Source: Clostridia bacterium (GTDB taxonomy: Bacteria; Bacillota; Clostridia; Oscillospirales; Acutalibacteraceae). From it: 9,436 nt of DNA. The notes beneath the pieces are model-generated. The model was not told the DNA's origin, ran no database searches, and was given only the letters and a program-made list of their open reading frames with translations. Both the position numbers and the translations under genes were made by a program. Location: positions 1 through 9,436 of the forward strand of contig JAFQKZ010000050.1 in NCBI GenBank assembly GCA_017414725.1. Direction: 5' to 3'. How positions within the stretch are numbered: the first letter of the stretch is position 1; each line of letters opens with the position of its first letter. Shown piece by piece: positions 1 through 6,611 of the stretch.

Positions 1-218
1 TTTATATTATTATAAATTACAGAAGTATTTTTCGATAATATAGTAATCCCGCGTTCTTTTTCGAGATCATTCGAGTCCATAACTCTTTCTTCAACTACTT
101 CATTTGAACGGAAAATCCCACTTTGTTTCAATAACTGATCTACAAGCGTAGTCTTTCCATGATCAACGTGAGCTATAATCGCAATATTTCTTATATTATT
201 ATTTTGGTTTTCTGACAT
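1..218 (-). CDS. typA: TypA/BipA ribosome-associated GTPase, N-terminal fragment
   Basis: Partial gene cut by the left window edge; only the first 72 codons are present. The visible N-terminus holds a translational-GTPase G domain: the P-loop AHVDHGKT at residues 16-23 and the switch/G2 segment ERGITI at 55-60. The stretch [18 protein letters not shown] is characteristic of TypA rather than LepA or EF-G. In known bacteria TypA binds the ribosome and helps large-subunit assembly and growth under stress or cold. The ATG at 218 is chosen because the GTPase domain begins a few residues later and a GAGAGA stretch lies just upstream as a modest ribosome binding site. It is the last visible gene of a leftward run with the phosphatase gene (34-base gap) and plsY. 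Family assignment is firm; the rest of the protein is not visible. Confidence 0.93.
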   Translation of the reverse strand, partial: MSENQNNNIRNIAIIAHVDHGKTTLVDQLLKQSGIFRSNEVVEERVMDSNDLEKERGITILSKNTSVIYNNI

Positions 219-252
219 AATTTCTCTCAACACGCTTTCTTTTTTAAATTAT

Positions 253-918
253 TTATTTTAAATTTTCTATTAAATCTTTAAAATTTCCTGATATATTTAA
301 ATCCGAACCAATGGGAATCTTGTCTATAACTTCAAGTTTTTTGTCTCTCATCCAGAAACTCGGAGTAATCTTGAGTTTATAGCCGCAGCCGTTCTCTGCC
401 ATCCAGTCAAAAATATTTTTACTACTCATAGAATACATTGACATTAAGTTCATAATTACTCCGCCATGAGTAAAAATACAGATTTTTGTAATCCCACGAG
501 TAATCACAGAATTAATAATTTCTTCAAACCCTGAGAACAACCTATCCCTGAATTCTTGCAGACTTTCACCATTCGGAGTTTTGTTCTCACAACTATTTGC
601 GATCCATTTTTTGAAATTCTCGTCATCAGAAAGCTCTTGAGTCGTCTTGCCTTCCCAGTCTCCAAAATTCTGCTCTCTTAACTTTTCGTTTATAATTATA
701 TTTTTATCCGGATACAAAATCTCAGCCGTTTGACGACATCTTATTAACGGACTACTGTAAAACTCTTGTGCATCAGGATACTCGTAATTTTTTTTCAAAT
801 TCTCAAGTTTTTCGCGACCTTCAGGACACACTGGGATATCCAAAGCGCCGGCGTATTGACCTTTGATATTTGCCTCTGTCATGCCGTGACGTATCAAATA
901 AACATAATAACATTTCAT
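253..918 (-). CDS. Histidine phosphatase (phosphoglycerate mutase-like) family protein
   Basis: A 221-residue cytoplasmic protein of the histidine phosphatase superfamily, which transfers phosphate through a phosphohistidine. The nucleophile motif RHG is at residues 10-12 (H11). SSPLIRCRQTA at 55-65 supplies the second arginine (R60), LREQNFGDWEG at 80-90 carries the acidic residue typical of the CobC/GpmB-like branch, and FTHGG at 149-153 supplies the second catalytic histidine (H151). The length fits the cofactor-independent small phosphatases often annotated as alpha-ribazole phosphatase or phosphoglycerate mutase. No cobalamin gene is next to it, so the substrate cannot be named. It lies 24 bases downstream of plsY and 34 bases upstream of typA on the same strand, so it is probably co-transcribed with them. 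Confidence 0.9.
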   Translation of the reverse strand: MKCYYVYLIRHGMTEANIKGQYAGALDIPVCPEGREKLENLKKNYEYPDAQEFYSSPLIRCRQTAEILYPDKNIIINEKLREQNFGDWEGKTTQELSDDENFKKWIANSCENKTPNGESLQEFRDRLFSGFEEIINSVITRGITKICIFTHGGVIMNLMSMYSMSSKNIFDWMAENGCGYKLKITPSFWMRDKKLEVIDKIPIGSDLNISGNFKDLIENLK

Positions 919-942
919 AATATTTAGATCACCAAATTTAAA

Positions 943-1557
943 TTATTTTTTAGTAATTTTCTTTTCCGTACCGGACAACAATCTTTTGATATTATCTTTG
1001 TGTCTGAAAATCACAATAGAACACGTTATTACAGAAATCACAAACGGAATAATATTATTCTCATATTTCATAAAAAACACAGACACAGGGTACGAAATCG
1101 CCGCACATACAGAACCTAGAGAAATTATTTTCGATAACAAAAATAAAATCAAAAACACGCTTATTAATATCACAAAAACTCGCAAGTCTATTAATAGAGT
1201 ACTCGACCACGCTGTTAAAATTCCTTTGCCGCCGCGAAAATTAAAAAAACACGGAAATATATGTCCTAAAACACACATAAAAGACGATAAATATAATAAA
1301 TTCAAACTATAACTATTAAATAAATTTGAGATTATTAAAGATATCCAAACCGCAAGAATTCCTTTGATAAAATCCCCAGCAAAAGTTATAACTGCCGTTT
1401 TTTTGCCTAAAGTCCTAAGTGCATTTGTAAACCCCGCGTTGCCGCTACCCATTTCACGAATATCTCTTTTTTTGAAAACTTTTGTTATTATCAACGACGT
1501 ATTTATACAACCGATCAAATACGAAACTATTGATATTAATATTATACTTAAAAACAA
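943..1557 (-). CDS. plsY: Acyl-phosphate:glycerol-3-phosphate acyltransferase PlsY
   Basis: A 204-residue polytopic membrane protein. In known bacteria PlsY transfers an acyl group from acyl-phosphate (made by PlsX) to glycerol-3-phosphate, giving lysophosphatidic acid, the first committed step of phospholipid synthesis. All three family motifs are visible: GSGNAGFTN at residues 37-45, GHIFPCFFNFRGGKG at 98-112 (glycerol-3-phosphate binding loop), and HKDNIKRLLSGTE at 186-198. Hydrophobic segments lie near 2-24, 55-80, 85-105, 122-150 and 165-184, the expected five-span layout. The start is a TTG at 1557, supported by AGGAGA at 1565-1570 seven bases upstream; no ATG lies nearby and the motif spacing is normal. 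It is the first gene of the leftward plsY-phosphatase-typA operon. Length and motifs match an intact enzyme. Confidence 0.95.
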   Translation of the reverse strand: MFLSIILISIVSYLIGCINTSLIITKVFKKRDIREMGSGNAGFTNALRTLGKKTAVITFAGDFIKGILAVWISLIISNLFNSYSLNLLYLSSFMCVLGHIFPCFFNFRGGKGILTAWSSTLLIDLRVFVILISVFLILFLLSKIISLGSVCAAISYPVSVFFMKYENNIIPFVISVITCSIVIFRHKDNIKRLLSGTEKKITKK

Positions 1558-1579
1558 TTTAAATTCTCCTGAAAATTAA

Positions 1580-1619
1580 ACAAAAAAATTAAAACACGAA
1601 GTTTTATCATGTTCGTGTT
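1580..1619 (-). terminator. Intrinsic-terminator-like hairpin in front of plsY
   Basis: Read leftward, an 8-bp stem AACACGAA/TTCGTGTT (1612-1619 with 1593-1600) with an 11-base loop is followed by TTTTAATTTTTTT (1594-1582). It has the form of an intrinsic terminator although it sits just upstream of plsY. The best plsY promoter would start RNA inside the 5' arm, so the hairpin should only stop transcripts arriving from further upstream. An alternative is an attenuator used by a more distant promoter. Confidence 0.5.
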
Positions 1620-1621
1620 CA

Positions 1622-1650
1622 ATTATAAAATAAATATAAATTCTTGTAAA
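1622..1650 (-). promoter_or_regulatory. Sigma-A-type promoter for the plsY operon
   Basis: Leftward TTTACA (1645-1650), a 17-base spacer, and a perfect TATAAT (1622-1627). Predicted RNA start is near 1615, about 58 bases before the plsY TTG start. It is the best leftward match in the intergenic region. Confidence 0.6.
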
Positions 1651-1671
1651 GTTTTTGGATATAAATATTTT

Positions 1672-1700
1672 TTGGCAAACAGATTTAATTATAATATAAT
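1672..1700 (+). promoter_or_regulatory. Sigma-A-type promoter for the frameshifted secreted-protein gene
   Basis: Rightward TTGGCA (1672-1677), a 17-base spacer, then TATAAT (1695-1700). A second overlapping TATAAT lies at 1690-1695 but gives too short a spacer. It lies 22 bases behind the leftward plsY promoter, so the two genes are transcribed divergently. Confidence 0.55.
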
Positions 1701-1726
1701 TAAAAATATGTTTTGAAATAGGTGTT

Positions 1727-2507
1727 TTGTGTTTAATTTCAAAAAAGCCATTGGCTTTTATTACAGGTGTTATTTGTAGCACTATTTGTTTGCATCATTG
1801 TTTGGCTTTAGAACGTAATGAACTTGGGATTATTACTGCATTAACCAAAGACGCGACGATTGAAGAAAAAATAGGCGAGGCTTGTTTAGCCTATGAAGAA
1901 TACGCGGAGAGACTAAATGCGAAGTCTGAGATAATCAGTATGTTTCTACCTAACCAAACTGGCTCAATAGTCTCTTTTAATCCAAATGATAAAGATATTA
2001 ATACTGATTATTATGACGAGATAGTAAAAGGAAATTTTGGGCAAATGGCCAGTAATGCATTATATAGCTAGATTACTAAACGAAGCAGGTATTAGAGCTG
2101 ATCTGTGGTGCTTTTACGACGGCGAGTTCAAGCCATCTGCGTCAGCCAACCGCAAGGATATCTTGCCATTGCTCTATCATTGTTTAGTGGTTTATGGGTC
2201 AGACGGGGAAGCTCTTCATACTTTTGACTTTAATACAAATAATGATAACAAACTCGACATCGAGCCCAAAGGTATCCCTGTATTTACTGCGTATCCCCGT
2301 CTTATTGATGCATTTAAAAAAGATGGGGTTACACACATAACAACTGCATGTACAGATCCTGCAACCGGCGAGTTTAGGCCATTGCCACCTGAGATAGTAA
2401 TAGCCGGGACTTATTCTCGTGCAATGTATGACCAGCCAAATATTGACAAAAAATCATATGAAAATGTCTTTTATGTTTCGCAGAAAGGAAAAATAAAACA
2501 CTTCTGA
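1727..2507 (+). pseudogene. Secreted protein of unknown function, interrupted by a frameshift at about 2060
   Basis: I do not recognise the family. Two adjacent frames together encode about 260 residues. The first (1727-2071) begins at a TTG behind AGGTG and has a signal-peptide-like N-terminus (KKPLAFITGVICSTICLHHCLA). It ends right after GQMASNALY. The second frame (open from 2037, stop at 2505-2507) continues smoothly from IARLLNEAGIRADLW. The break falls in ttatatagctag; restoring one TA unit (or removing one base) rejoins the frames. The joined segment, GQMASNALY plus IARLLNEAG, followed by HCLVVYGSDGEALHTFDF, resembles the helix and His/Asp strands of papain/transglutaminase-like folds, but Met occupies the place where the catalytic Cys would be. 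This comparison is tentative. Bases 2101-2160 are 32/60 G+C against about 25% in xerC, suggesting foreign origin. A sequencing error cannot be excluded. Confidence 0.6.
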
Positions 2508-2615
2508 AAGAATCACGGAAAACGACAATGGTGGATGTTCATTTCACTTTTCTCCTGGCTGAAACATTAACAAAGCATTCTTGAATTCTATTAAAGCAAC
2601 TCAAGCAACGATCAC

Positions 2616-2644
2616 AAAACAAGCGTAACAACAGCTTGTTTTTT
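2616..2644. terminator. Bidirectional intrinsic terminator
   Basis: A 9-bp perfect stem AAAACAAGC (2616-2624) / GCTTGTTTT (2634-2642) with a 9-base loop. On the plus strand it continues into T-run 2639-2644; on the minus strand the arm ends in TTTTGT. It lies between the converging secreted-protein gene (plus) and tRNA-Ser (minus), where it can stop both. Confidence 0.75.
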
Positions 2645-2663
2645 AAAATGTTTCCAAATCTAC

Positions 2664-2756
2664 TGGCGGAGAGAGAGGGATTCGAACCCTCGAAGCTGCT
2701 TTCACAACTTACACGATTTCCAATCGTGCTCCTTAAGCCAACTCGGACACCTCTCC
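2664..2756 (-). tRNA. tRNA-Ser, anticodon GGA
   Basis: A complete 93-base serine tRNA with encoded CCA (2664-2666). The acceptor arm GGAGAGG pairs with TCTCTCC including one G-U pair, followed by discriminator G. The anticodon stem CACGA/TCGTG encloses loop TTGGAAA, so the anticodon is GGA and the tRNA reads UCC and UCU. The long variable arm expected for serine tRNA is present (AAGTTG...CAGCTT, six pairs), and the T arm GAGGG-TTCGAAT-CCCTC is perfect. A promoter lies 14 bases upstream and a terminator downstream, so it appears to be a stand-alone transcription unit. Confidence 0.97.
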
Positions 2757-2769
2757 AACAATCCAATTT

Positions 2770-2798
2770 ATTATACTACACAACAAATTGAATAGCAA
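2770..2798 (-). promoter_or_regulatory. tRNA-Ser promoter
   Basis: Leftward TTGCTA (2793-2798), a 17-base spacer, and TATAAT (2770-2775), ending 14 bases before the mature tRNA 5' end at 2756. Spacing and position fit a constitutive tRNA promoter with a short 5' leader removed by RNase P. Confidence 0.7.
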
Positions 2799-2883
2799 GC
2801 GGTTTCCGTTATATTGTGTTTTTTAAACAAAAAACGCACGAAACACATTTTAAAAACAATACAAATACACCTAAAAATATTAT

Positions 2884-2912
2884 TTGACAGATAAAAATAA
2901 ATATGGTATCAT
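2884..2912 (+). promoter_or_regulatory. Near-consensus extended -10 promoter for the glycine-rich secreted protein
   Basis: Perfect TTGACA (2884-2889), 17-base spacer, TATCAT (2907-2912), with TGG immediately before the -10 (extended -10 motif). It is followed at 2933-2940 by AAAGGAGA nine bases before the ATG at 2950. These are the strongest expression signals in the window and suggest abundant expression. Confidence 0.75.
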
Positions 2913-2949
2913 ATAAATAAATTTTATAATTTAAAGGAGAATTTTAATT

Positions 2950-3933
2950 ATGAACAAAAAAGCGAAGTTAGTATGTTTAGGTTTATGCTACGCTTTAAAC
3001 GTAACTGTGTGTTACGGGACACAAATTAATAATTATATAATGTTAAGTGATAATAACTGTGATTTCTTAAATAATAATGTAAAAATGAATTCAAATAAAA
3101 TATTTGTACAAGATACGAATACGTTAGCTATTGCTGTATCAAATTCTAGAGCTGGCGAAAAAATAATTTTAAATAATGATATAAATTTGGATAGAAATAT
3201 TGAGATTAAAAATTCTGTAAATATTGACTTGAATGGAAATAAATTAAAATTAACGAATGGTTCGAAAATTATTGTTGGCGAAAAGATTTTTGATCACACA
3301 GAATATAAAACTGTTCGTCATCCTGGACGTCACGTGCCTCATTATACTACAAAATATGTTACTCAGAGTAACGGGGAAAGAAAACAGGTAACGGAAACCT
3401 CTTGGGTTTGGGAACCCGGATGGAATGAAACCATAAGTGAAAATATATATAGGTATATGGATAACATAGACGTGATTTTTGAAAACGGGGAAATAAAAGG
3501 ATCTGAGGGTGCTTCTGGTAGAGACGGACAACCTAATACTTTTTTTGCTTGTTCCGGGAAAAATGGTGAGAACGGCGATGTCGCTATGGATATTATTTCA
3601 GGCGCCGTTAGACTTAGAAATATTAGGGTAATTGGTGGCGACGGTGGACATGGAGGCGACGGTGCGTATCAAGCTATTCTACATATACCATTTTTTACTG
3701 GCAATGCCGGTCATGGTGGAAATGGCGGAAATTCAGGAGCTGCGGTTTTGTTGCAAAGAAAAGAGTGCAAATTGATACAAGATATAAACACCAGTATCTC
3801 CAGAGGTAACCCTGGTTATGGCGGAAAGGGTGGAGAAGCTAACCCGAATCATTGGATTGGTCATGGAACCGATGGTAAAGATGGGAAAATCGGTAAAACT
3901 AGTGTATCCATATACAAAAACTATGAACATTAG
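2950..3933 (+). CDS. Secreted glycine-rich protein with beta-helix-like N-terminal region
   Basis: A 327-residue protein whose family I do not recognise. Residues 1-23 (MNKKAKLVCLGLCYALNVTVCYG) look like a Sec signal peptide; there is no convincing lipobox. Residues 57-110 (TLAIAVSNSRAGEKIILNND..., then NIDLNGNKLKL) match the opening rungs of right-handed parallel beta-helix proteins. An unusual aromatic, His- and basic-rich insert follows at about 114-165 (KTVRHPGRHVPHYTTKYV, SWVWEPGWNE). From 179 to 317 the protein is dominated by Gly-X-Gly and GG-D/H/N repeats (GGDGGHGGDG at 229-238, GNAGHGGNGGNSG at 251-263, GYGGKGG at 289-295). No catalytic motif, LPXTG anchor or C-terminal membrane span is seen, so it is probably released or bound through other contacts. 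It could be an adhesin, matrix or spore/cell-surface protein; this is inference. xerC starts 21 bases after its stop. Confidence 0.8.
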   Translation: MNKKAKLVCLGLCYALNVTVCYGTQINNYIMLSDNNCDFLNNNVKMNSNKIFVQDTNTLAIAVSNSRAGEKIILNNDINLDRNIEIKNSVNIDLNGNKLKLTNGSKIIVGEKIFDHTEYKTVRHPGRHVPHYTTKYVTQSNGERKQVTETSWVWEPGWNETISENIYRYMDNIDVIFENGEIKGSEGASGRDGQPNTFFACSGKNGENGDVAMDIISGAVRLRNIRVIGGDGGHGGDGAYQAILHIPFFTGNAGHGGNGGNSGAAVLLQRKECKLIQDINTSISRGNPGYGGKGGEANPNHWIGHGTDGKDGKIGKTSVSIYKNYEH

Positions 3934-3954
3934 ATTTTTTAATTAAAAATTTAT

Positions 3955-4923
3955 ATGAAACAAGAAATATTTGAAGAATCTCCTGAAATATTAATAAAAT
4001 TTTTAAGTTATTTGCAGACTGTGAAAAATAAGTCTGTGGGTACTGTGTATAATTATTTCTGTGATTTAAGAATATTTTTTAGATATTTGAAAGTAAAAAA
4101 ATATAAATTAGGTACTATAGAAAGTTTCGACGAGATTTCTATATTAGATATTAACGAAGATATTTTGAAAAATATCAATTTAACGGATATATATGAATAC
4201 ATGAATTATTTGCTGGAATCAAGACAAAATCAATCAAGAGCTCGTTCCAGAAAAGTCAGCAGTTTGCGTACGTTTTTTAAGTTTGTAACATATAATTTGA
4301 ACATTCTCGAACATAATCCTGTAGAACATCTTGAAGTTGCGAAAAAATCTAAAACTTTACCAAAATTCTTGAGTTTAGAGCAAAGTCAGAAATTACTCGA
4401 AACAATAAGTAATTCCGGTAGCAAATTCAAAGAACGTGATTATTGTATAGTATTGTTTTTCTTAAATTGTGGGATGAGGCTTTCTGAACTGGTAAATATA
4501 AATTTGCGAGACATTAATGACGATAATATTTTAAAACTAAAGGGCAAAGGCAATAAAGAACGCATAATATATTTGAACAATTCTTGTGTGAGTGCACTTA
4601 ATAGATACCTGGAAATTAGACCAAAAAGTGGGCTTACAGACAAAAATGCATTATTTATTAGTCGCCAAAATAATAGAATGAGCCCTCAAACTGTACAGTT
4701 ATTAGTCAATAAATACTTACAAAAATCAGGGCTGTTCGGTTTGTCTGTGCACAAACTTAGACACACAGCGGCTACTCTTATGTACCAACACGGGAAAGTA
4801 GACATAAGAATTCTAAAAGATATATTAGGGCACGAAAGCTTGAGTACAACTGAAATTTATACCCACACGGCTAACGAGCAAATACAAAAAGCTCTGGAGT
4901 CTAATCCGTTATCAAATCAGTAA
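3955..4923 (+). CDS. Tyrosine recombinase, XerC/XerD type
   Basis: A complete 322-residue tyrosine recombinase. The N-terminal SAM-like DNA-binding domain covers about 5-120 (SSLRTFFKF at 102-110). The C-terminal catalytic domain carries the full set of active residues: R175 (CGMRLSEL), K198 in GKGNKER, H266 and R269 (HKLRHT), H293 (GHES) and the nucleophile Y302 (IYTHT). LPKFLSLEQSQKLL at 135-148 is typical of Xer proteins of Clostridia, which with a partner resolve chromosome dimers at dif. Both size and sequence style favour a housekeeping Xer over a phage integrase, although a single-recombinase role cannot be judged from the window. The ATG at 3955 has no recognisable ribosome binding site and follows the previous stop by 21 bases, so translation may depend on coupling or be weak. 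Confidence 0.92.
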   Translation: MKQEIFEESPEILIKFLSYLQTVKNKSVGTVYNYFCDLRIFFRYLKVKKYKLGTIESFDEISILDINEDILKNINLTDIYEYMNYLLESRQNQSRARSRKVSSLRTFFKFVTYNLNILEHNPVEHLEVAKKSKTLPKFLSLEQSQKLLETISNSGSKFKERDYCIVLFFLNCGMRLSELVNINLRDINDDNILKLKGKGNKERIIYLNNSCVSALNRYLEIRPKSGLTDKNALFISRQNNRMSPQTVQLLVNKYLQKSGLFGLSVHKLRHTAATLMYQHGKVDIRILKDILGHESLSTTEIYTHTANEQIQKALESNPLSNQ

Positions 4924-4936
4924 ATCTAATATTTTT

Positions 4937-4966
4937 TATGATTACTGTATATATTTGTATTATAAT
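4937..4966 (+). promoter_or_regulatory. Possible gdhA promoter
   Basis: A TATAAT at 4961-4966 (overlapped by a second at 4966-4971) lies about 45 bases before the preferred gdhA start. The -35 region (TATGAT, 4937-4942, 18-base spacing) is poor, so this assignment is weak. Confidence 0.35.
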
Positions 4967-5008
4967 ATAATAATTATATACAAATTTTGTTTTGTGGGGG
5001 CTTTTATT

Positions 5009-6343
5009 GTGATTAACATAGAACAAGAACTAAAAAATATTGAAGTTTTAAATCCCGGAGAAACAGAATTCCATCAGGCTACTCGAGAAGTGCTAAATTC
5101 GATAAAAATATTACTCGAAGAAGATAAAAAATATAGAGATTTTGAGATTATAAAAAGAATTACGGAACCTGACAGACAAATAAGATTTCGTGTTTGCTGG
5201 ACAGACGATAACGGAAATATTCAAGTGAACAGAGGTTATAGAGTTCAGTTTAATAACATTTTGGGGCCATACAAAGGTGGCTTAAGATTTCATCCAAGTG
5301 TTAATATGAGTATCATAAAATTTTTGGCGTTTGAACAAATTTTCAAGAATGCTTTAACTGGATTGCCTATAGGCGGCGGTAAAGGCGGTAGCGATTTTGA
5401 TCCCAGAAACAAAAGTGATCGCGAGATTATGAATTTTTGCCAGAATTTTATGACAGAATTATCAAGATATATTGGACCTGACCGTGATGTGCCTGCCGGG
5501 GATATTGGCGTTGGGGAACGCGAAATCGGCTATCTTTTTGGTCAATATAAAAAAATAAAAAATAATTTTGAATCCGGTGTAATAACGGGTAAAAATGTAT
5601 TGTATGGTGGCTCGCTGGGACGTAAGCAAGCTACAGGTCACGGCCTCGTATATTTCACCGAAAACATGCTTAATTACAATAATATGAGTATAAAATCCAA
5701 AAAAGTTTGTATATCCGGCTCTGGAAATGTTGCAATATATGCTGCTGAAAAAGCACAAGAACTTGGTGCTCACGTTATTACCATGTCTGATTCTACGGGT
5801 TGGATTTATGATCCTGACGGAATAGATCTTGATATAATTAAAAATATAAAAGAAATTAATAAATCTCGAATATTTGAATATCAAAAATTCAAGCCAAATT
5901 CTAAATATTTTGATGGTAAATTTACGTGGGATGTTCCGTGTGATATTGCTTTGCCGTGTGCAACACAAAACGAACTAGACCTAAATTCTATAAATAATAT
6001 TATTAAAAACAAGGTCATAGCTTTATCTGAGGGCGCAAACATGCCCGTAGAACCTCAGTGTATAAATTTATTGTTAGAAAATGGTGTTCTTTTTGGCCCT
6101 GGGAAAGCTGCAAATGCCGGCGGAGTTTCAGTTTCAGCTTTAGAAATGAGTCAAAATTCTTTAGGATTAAACTGGACATTCGATGAAATAAACACAAAAC
6201 TTAAAAATATCATGATCAATATTTTTAGTGAAATATCAAAGACCTGTGAATTATATAATCTTAGAAATAATTATTTGGCCGGTGCAAATATCGCAAGCTT
6301 CAAAAAAGTCGCAGATGCTATGATTAAACAAGGCGTAGTGTGA
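5009..6343 (+). CDS. gdhA: NADP-type glutamate dehydrogenase (hexameric, GdhA family)
   Basis: Encodes 444 residues of the hexameric glutamate dehydrogenase that interconverts 2-oxoglutarate plus ammonia and glutamate. Visible motifs, numbered from the GTG start: GPYKGGLRFHP at 86-96, GLPIGGGKGGSDFDP at 118-132 with catalytic K125, VPAGDIGVGEREIGYLFGQY at 161-180, TGKNVLYGGSLGRKQATGHG at 193-212, the dinucleotide-binding ISGSGNVA at 235-242, SDSTG at 260-264, SEGANMP at 340-346, and NAGGVSVSALEMSQN at 369-383. This pattern matches the biosynthetic NADP-dependent enzymes (E. coli GdhA is 447 residues). The frame is open upstream to a TTG at 4955, but the GTG at 5009 behind GTGGGGG is preferred because the extra residues are hydrophobic, overlap the likely promoter and are not part of the family. 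It converges on the sigK fragment. Confidence 0.95.
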   Translation: MINIEQELKNIEVLNPGETEFHQATREVLNSIKILLEEDKKYRDFEIIKRITEPDRQIRFRVCWTDDNGNIQVNRGYRVQFNNILGPYKGGLRFHPSVNMSIIKFLAFEQIFKNALTGLPIGGGKGGSDFDPRNKSDREIMNFCQNFMTELSRYIGPDRDVPAGDIGVGEREIGYLFGQYKKIKNNFESGVITGKNVLYGGSLGRKQATGHGLVYFTENMLNYNNMSIKSKKVCISGSGNVAIYAAEKAQELGAHVITMSDSTGWIYDPDGIDLDIIKNIKEINKSRIFEYQKFKPNSKYFDGKFTWDVPCDIALPCATQNELDLNSINNIIKNKVIALSEGANMPVEPQCINLLLENGVLFGPGKAANAGGVSVSALEMSQNSLGLNWTFDEINTKLKNIMINIFSEISKTCELYNLRNNYLAGANIASFKKVADAMIKQGVV

Positions 6344-6373
6344 TTTCAAATTTTTCGAAAATACTATAACCCC

Positions 6374-6385
6374 CCATATATATGG
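6374..6385. repeat. 12-bp perfect palindrome CCATATATATGG
   Basis: A perfect palindrome preceded by a run of C (six C at 6370-6375), in the gene-free interval downstream of gdhA. It may be a protein-binding site, part of a dispersed repeat, or chance in an AT-rich region. Confidence 0.4.
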
Positions 6386-6477
6386 AGATAAAAGAAACGA
6401 ATAAATTCCTGTTTGTTTTACTTAGAATGGGCCTAACCCAGAACGATAATCCCCCAAAACGCCTATCATTGAAATAA

Positions 6478-6517
6478 AGATTTGCTAAAGCAAACAAAAA
6501 ATTCAATTTAGCAATCT
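6478..6517. terminator. Imperfect hairpin between convergent gdhA and sigK
   Basis: AGATTTGCTAAA (6478-6489) and TTTAGCAATCT (6507-6517) pair with a single bulged base across a 17-base loop. Both outer flanks are T-rich when read outward (TCTTTTATTTG on plus, TTATTTC on minus). A smaller nested hairpin TTTGC-TAAA-GCAAA lies at 6481-6494. Its place between two convergent genes fits a weak bidirectional terminator. Confidence 0.45.
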
Positions 6518-6611
6518 TCTTTTATTTGTTCCGATATCAAAGAACATATGCACATATAACCAAATAGTCTCATAAAATTTAAGCTTTCCAAACCCACATA
6601 ATATTTACAAA

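Larger units (their letters stand above)
6344..6611. other. Gene-free interval between gdhA and sigK 3' part
   Basis: This 268-base stretch holds the palindrome and hairpin listed separately. A G+C-richer block at 6421-6462 (GGGCCTAACCC, CCCCCAAAACGCC) stands out from its surroundings. A leftward frame of 60 codons crosses it, but it overlaps the gdhA end and has no convincing start signal, so I see no gene here. The block could be a dispersed intergenic repeat. Confidence 0.5.

Noticed and set aside
986..1579. Two rightward open frames (986-1312 and 1364-1579) opposite plsY
   Set aside because: Both are antisense to conserved plsY motifs and have no ribosome binding sites.
2037..2071. Programmed ribosomal frameshift joining the two secreted-protein frames
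   Set aside because: No slippery heptamer, internal Shine-Dalgarno plus rare-codon signal, or downstream structure of a known type was seen; a TA-repeat indel is simpler.
2513..2542. Nine-codon leftward ORF with a good AGGAG nine bases upstream
   Set aside because: Too short, lies past the tRNA terminator with no promoter, and is probably chance.
2539..2766. Leftward open frame of 75 codons over the tRNA
   Set aside because: It runs through the complete tRNA-Ser and its terminator; the RNA gene explains the region.
2817..2843. T-run/A-run hairpin upstream of the tRNA promoter
   Set aside because: The stem is nearly all A-T pairs with a bulge; it is too weak to call a terminator and has no gene feeding it.
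3955..4923. Tyrosine recombinase as the integrase of an island at tRNA-Ser
   Set aside because: It is closest in style to housekeeping Xer proteins, is over 1 kb from the tRNA, and no repeat of the tRNA 3' end was noticed in the window.
5462..5968. Leftward open frame of 168 codons inside gdhA
   Set aside because: It is entirely antisense to conserved GDH catalytic sequence, lacks a start signal and reads like mirrored coding sequence.
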